64,000 nucleotides of DNA from Paraburkholderia sediminicola. Its GTDB lineage: Bacteria > Pseudomonadota > Gammaproteobacteria > Burkholderiales > Burkholderiaceae. Below, in pieces: positions 60,562 to 64,000 of this stretch; the stretch's first letter is position 1, and each line of letters opens with the position of its first letter. The notes beneath the pieces are model-generated. The model made no database searches. It saw only the letters and a program-made list of their open reading frames with translations, and was not told the DNA's origin. The translations under genes and the position numbers were made by a program. The stretch spans positions 57,597-121,596 of the forward strand of contig NZ_CADIKC010000017.1 of assembly GCF_902859805.1 (NCBI RefSeq), read 5' to 3'.

Positions 60562-61761
60562 CTAAAGCCGCTCGAAGATCGCTGCAATTCCCTGCCCTCC
60601 GCCTATGCACATGGTCACCAGCGCATAGCGACCGCCCGTGCGATGCAGCTCCGCTATCGCTTTCACCGTGATGATCGCGCCCGTGGCGCCAACCGGATGC
60701 CCGAGCGAGATCCCCGAGCCGTGCACATTCACCCTGGCAGGATCAAGGCCAAGTTCGCGCGTAACCGCGCAGGCCTGTGCGGCAAAAGCCTCATTGGCCT
60801 CAACGACATCGATATCGCGGATACTCAGGCCGGTTCGCTCGAGTGCAAGGCGGGTGGCAGGCACCGGCCCAATGCCCATAAGTTCAGGTTCGACGCCAGC
60901 GTGCGCGTACCCGACAAGTCGTGCAAGCGGCTTCAACCCCCGCTCCAGCGCCTGCTCCAGGTCTCCCAGCACGACGGCTGCCGCACCATCATTGATTCCC
61001 GACGCATTGCCTGCTGTGACCGTCCCGCCGTCAGCCCTGAATACCGTTTTCATCTGGGACAGCGCCGTTTCAGTGACATCGGCACGCACATGCTCGTCCG
61101 TATCGAACACGACGTCCCCTGTTCGCCGCCTGATCGTGACGGGAACGATCTGCTGCCTGAAGTACCCGTTCCGGATTGCGTTGGCCGCTCGCCGCTGGCT
61201 CTCGAGCGCCAACGCATCCTGCATCACCCGCGAAATGCCATAACGTTCAGCCACATTCTCCGCGGTGATTCCCATGTGAAGACGCTGCCATGGATCATGA
61301 AGAATGCCGTTCATGTAGTCGACGGCATGGCTGTCACCCATGCGCTGGCCCCACCGTGCTGCTGGCAACAGATACGGGCCGCGACTCATGGACTCCGCGC
61401 CTCCCGCTATGGCGAAATCCGTGTCGCCAAGCAGGACAGACTGGGAAGCACAGACGATCGCCTGCAGGCCTGACCCGCATAGGCGATTGACGTTGTACGC
61501 GGTGGCCTCTTTCGGGACGCCGGCGCCGATCGCAGCGACGCGACTGAGATAGGCATCCGCAGGCTCCGTCGGCACCACATTGCCGAGCACGATCTGTCCG
61601 ACATCGGCCGGCGCAAGGCCTGAGCGATCCAGTGACGCCTTGACGACTATCACGCCAAGATCGCGCATCGGCACGTCCTTAAGCGCCCCACCAAAACTGC
61701 CAATCGCGGTTCTCGCGGTCGCTAGGATGGCGACTTCACGCTTTCTCATTGCGGTTCCCAT
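60562..61761 (-). CDS. Acetyl-CoA acetyltransferase (thiolase)
   Basis: A 399-residue thiolase. The nucleophilic Cys is in NRLCGSGLQAIVCAS (about 92), the second site is NVHGSGISLGHPVGATG (His at about 355) and the last catalytic Cys is in ALVTMCIGGGQG (about 385). All three are present, so the enzyme should cleave or form beta-ketoacyl-CoA. The ATG at 61761 has AAGG five bases upstream; an ATG four codons later is possible. It forms the last step of the beta-oxidation set with the hydratases and the dehydrogenase at 61854. Confidence 0.95.
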   Translation of the reverse strand: MGTAMRKREVAILATARTAIGSFGGALKDVPMRDLGVIVVKASLDRSGLAPADVGQIVLGNVVPTEPADAYLSRVAAIGAGVPKEATAYNVNRLCGSGLQAIVCASQSVLLGDTDFAIAGGAESMSRGPYLLPAARWGQRMGDSHAVDYMNGILHDPWQRLHMGITAENVAERYGISRVMQDALALESQRRAANAIRNGYFRQQIVPVTIRRRTGDVVFDTDEHVRADVTETALSQMKTVFRADGGTVTAGNASGINDGAAAVVLGDLEQALERGLKPLARLVGYAHAGVEPELMGIGPVPATRLALERTGLSIRDIDVVEANEAFAAQACAVTRELGLDPARVNVHGSGISLGHPVGATGAIITVKAIAELHRTGGRYALVTMCIGGGQGIAAIFERL

Positions 61762-61853
61762 TTACCTTGATCAATCAAAACGGATCGAACCTGATCCGTG
61801 CGGTCCGTTATCCGGTGCGTCAGTTCGTCCGTTGCCAGCCATACGCCGCTACG

Positions 61854-62717
61854 TCAGGGCGTCGTGGACGAATATTCAAAGAACCCGATTCCCGATTTCT
61901 TGCCGAGGCGGCCAGCATCGACCATCTCCTGCAGCAAGGGGGCCGGTCGATATTTCGGATCCTTGAACCCTTCGTAGAAGACCAGCAGCACCGACAGAAG
62001 CGTATCGAGCCCGATCAGGTCGGCGAGCGCCAACGGGCCAATCGGGTGATTGCATCCGAGCTTCATGCCCTCATCGATTTCCTGGGCAGAGGCGATGCCC
62101 TCCGATAACACAAAAATTGCCTCGTTTATCATCGGGCACAGGATCCGGTTGACGGCAAAACCTGGCCTGTTTTCCACCGTGATCGGGGTTTTGCCAATCC
62201 GCCTGACGAGCGCTTCAGCGATCGAGTGCGTGAAATCGCTTGTGTTCAGCGCCCGGATCAGTTCGACAAGCCCCATGCGCGGAACGGGATTGAAGAAATG
62301 CATGCCGATCACGCGATCGGGGTGCGCTGTCGATGCCGCCAGCCGGGTGATCGAAATCGACGAGGTGTTCGTCGCGACGATTGATGACTGACGGACAATG
62401 ATGTCCAGTTCTCTCAGGATGCCGATCTTGATGGACTCGTTTTCACTGGCAGCTTCAATGACAAAATCGGCGCTGCGCAGATCGGCGAGACTCGTCGTTG
62501 TCCCGATGCGACCGAGAATTTCCTGCCGTTGACCCTCGGTCAGCTGTTCCTTCTTTACGAAGTACGCCAGGTTCTGCCCGATCTTTTCCCGCGTATGCGC
62601 CAGTATCGTGTCGCCTCGATCCACCATGATCACGCTCAGGCCGCTACTCGCCAAGACTTGCGCGATCCCACTGCCCATGATTCCTGCGCCTACGACACCA
62701 ACTGTTTCAATCTCCAT
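61854..62717 (-). CDS. 3-hydroxyacyl-CoA dehydrogenase (3-hydroxybutyryl-CoA type)
   Basis: A 287-residue enzyme of the HbdA/PaaH type. The Rossmann motif GAGIMGSGIAQVLASSGLSVIMVDR is at residues 10-34, the catalytic His is in MHFFNPVPRMGLVE (about 140) with the conserved downstream pairing residues, and the C-terminal helical domain follows. It oxidises 3-hydroxyacyl-CoA with NAD before the thiolase step, and the thiolase gene lies 92 bases downstream on the same strand. Confidence 0.95.
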   Translation of the reverse strand: MEIETVGVVGAGIMGSGIAQVLASSGLSVIMVDRGDTILAHTREKIGQNLAYFVKKEQLTEGQRQEILGRIGTTTSLADLRSADFVIEAASENESIKIGILRELDIIVRQSSIVATNTSSISITRLAASTAHPDRVIGMHFFNPVPRMGLVELIRALNTSDFTHSIAEALVRRIGKTPITVENRPGFAVNRILCPMINEAIFVLSEGIASAQEIDEGMKLGCNHPIGPLALADLIGLDTLLSVLLVFYEGFKDPKYRPAPLLQEMVDAGRLGKKSGIGFFEYSSTTP

Positions 62718-62809
62718 CCCTTCATCTCCCGTATTACTCCGGTATCAGGCGCGGGCAAAGCACCGCACCTCCTCACCCTCTGTGCTGTTGAGCCGGTGTC
62801 CACGAGTGC

Positions 62810-63616
62810 CTATGAGCCTGTGAACAGCGGCGCACGCTTGCCGAGAAAAGCGTGAACACCTTCGCGAAAGTCACTTGTCGTGGCACAGGCGCCGAAACCC
62901 CGGCGCTCGTCCTCGAGCTGCTCCCGAAGGCTTTTGTCGAACGAGCGCTTCAGCAGCTGCTTGACGGTCCGGAATGCGCGCGTCGGGCCGTGGGCATAGT
63001 GCTGCGCAAGCGCCATTGTTTCCGATTCGAGCTCGTCGGCCTGAACCAGCGTGTTGACCAGACCGAGACGCATCGCCTCCTCTGCGTCGATGGCGTCGCC
63101 CTGAAGCAGGATCTCGGTGGCCTTTCGCAGTCCCACTATGCGTGGAAGATGCCAGGAAATGCCGACGTCGACGCAGGTGCCGATGCGCGTGTACGCAGCG
63201 TTGAGCGATACGTTGCGGGCGGCAATTGCAATGTCACAGGCCAACGCCAGACTGACTCCAGCGCCGGCTACCGGTCCTTGCAGGCTGGCGATGGTCGGTT
63301 GTGGCATTTCGCCCAGCAGGATGACTGCCTCGTTCAGCGCCTCGATCATCTGGTCGGATATCAGCGGGGCGCTATCCATGTCCTGCCCGAATAGCCGAAC
63401 GTCTGCGCCAACGCAAAATCCTCTTCCTGCTCCCCGGAGCACGACCGCGCGCGTGGTGCTGTCGGCGGCGATCGCCGCGCAGGCCGCGCTCAGCTGCCTA
63501 GCCATTTCGACCGTGAGCGCGTTCATTGACGGCGGCCTGTTCAGTACGATCTCGGCTACCCCGTCCGCCTTGCGCACCAGGATCGGAGCGGCTTCCAGGG
63601 CCGATTGGTTCATCAT
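62810..63616 (-). CDS. Enoyl-CoA hydratase/isomerase family protein
   Basis: A 268-residue crotonase. LRGAGRGFCVGADVRLFGQDM (about 60-80) and LQGPVAGAGVSLALACDIAIAARN (about 110-133) give the oxyanion hole. The following segment has YTRIGTCVDVGISWHLPRIVG, with Asp where isomerases of the PaaG type carry an acidic residue, so an isomerase function is possible. GGAGGG precedes the ATG pair at 63616. It is the first gene of the minus-strand cluster and may open its transcript. Confidence 0.88.
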   Translation of the reverse strand: MMNQSALEAAPILVRKADGVAEIVLNRPPSMNALTVEMARQLSAACAAIAADSTTRAVVLRGAGRGFCVGADVRLFGQDMDSAPLISDQMIEALNEAVILLGEMPQPTIASLQGPVAGAGVSLALACDIAIAARNVSLNAAYTRIGTCVDVGISWHLPRIVGLRKATEILLQGDAIDAEEAMRLGLVNTLVQADELESETMALAQHYAHGPTRAFRTVKQLLKRSFDKSLREQLEDERRGFGACATTSDFREGVHAFLGKRAPLFTGS

Positions 63617-63968
63617 TGTCTCTGTCCCTCCGGTAAGTGCTTCAGCACTCCCAAAACCGTGCTGGCCTGATTCACGATTGCCGGACTCACAGACGAGCCC
63701 GGTGATACCTCGCGGGCACAGGCGAACCCGCGTTCTCTGTCAATCACTGTCTCCCCTTTGCGCATCGGGATTCACGCGCCCTGCGCCTTTCATCCGTCAC
63801 TGCGGCGAACGGTCGGGCATGTGGAATGAGTGGAGCGCATGACACGCGTAGAGCCGGTTCACTGCCATCGGCGCGCCCCACCTGACCAGACCCCCGGCGT
63901 CATAGTAGTTGTCGCCTCTGAATTTCTTTATCAAGAAGAGTCAGAGGTGCAGGTTGAAGGCGAAACAA
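63617..63968. other. Intergenic stretch before an IS element
   Basis: About 350 bases without a supported gene. It should carry the promoter of the minus-strand beta-oxidation cluster and, at its end, the left end of an IS (a hairpin-prone TCTGAATTTCTTTATC ... AGTCAGA stretch near 63914-63943 lies just upstream of the transposase start). Confidence 0.45.
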
Positions 63969-64000
63969 ATGTATTCTGTCGAGTTCAAGGAGCAGGCGCT
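63969..64000 (+). CDS. IS3-like transposase, first codons only (partial)
   Basis: The window ends 32 bases into an ORF that reads MYSVEFKEQA, a start I associate with OrfA of IS3-family elements in Burkholderiaceae. A weak GAAGGCG ribosome site lies upstream. The identification rests on ten codons and should be treated as a hint. Confidence 0.5.
   Translation, partial: MYSVEFKEQA

Noticed and set aside
60325..61473. 382-codon plus-strand frame opposite the thiolase gene
   Set aside because: Antisense shadow of a clear thiolase; Arg/His/Cys-rich without motifs.

Overview
The window looks like a high-GC betaproteobacterium of the Burkholderia/Paraburkholderia/Caballeronia group. The grounds are codon use, the imuA-imuB-dnaE2 mutasome, a DUF3717-type protein, IS types common in that group, and an RpfR/PdeR-like regulator. 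It reads as accessory DNA (megaplasmid or genomic island) passing into a catabolic region. No tRNA, rRNA or CRISPR array was seen.

Region 1 (1-13 kb) is a defence-like island. It holds the end of hsdR, then hsdM and hsdS (type I restriction-modification). Next comes a 27-codon hydrophobic peptide with its own terminator, and an AT-rich three-gene operon of unknown function on the minus strand whose first protein has a PD-(D/E)XK-like pattern. A decayed intergenic stretch follows. Then comes a second minus-strand module: two adjacent small proteins, each with an Rx5H HEPN-type motif, and a 1007-residue protein with a RelA/SpoT synthetase domain followed by about 800 residues of unknown function. 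These two modules are my candidates for undescribed systems.

Region 2 (12.3-19.3 kb) is an SOS mutagenesis cassette: imuA, imuB, dnaE2 and an SRAP/HMCES-type abasic-site protein. A consensus LexA box lies upstream of imuA and is shared with a divergent pair of small unknown genes.

Region 3 (20-24 kb) has an RpfR/PdeR-like PAS-GGDEF-EAL protein with degenerate output domains, a LuxR-type regulator directly after it, and a divergent XRE repressor / Cro-like pair with a palindromic operator.

Region 4 (24.2-41.6 kb) is one long plus-strand conjugation operon. It encodes VirB1-VirB11, a VirD4 coupling protein split into two genes, an LPD7-domain protein without a relaxase domain, StbB/StbC-like partition proteins and TrbM. 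No relaxase, replication initiator or integrase lies inside the window.

Region 5 (42-46 kb) is a mobile-element boundary. An ISNCY-type transposase gene is split by a 1.64-kb IS1111-group element with a highly structured 3' noncoding region. The ISNCY 3' end is fused in frame to the C-terminal end of an HMG-CoA lyase.

Region 6 (46-64 kb) is metabolic. It contains a LysR regulator divergent from DoxX and a LigB-type dioxygenase, a frameshifted acyl-CoA dehydrogenase, a crotonase/acyl-CoA ligase/CoA-transferase operon and a chemoreceptor. These are followed by minus-strand genes for an APC permease, an aldehyde dehydrogenase, two crotonases, a thiolase and a 3-hydroxyacyl-CoA dehydrogenase. 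Together they suggest uptake and CoA-dependent beta-oxidation-type breakdown of a small organic acid or amine. The window ends in the first codons of an IS3-like transposase.
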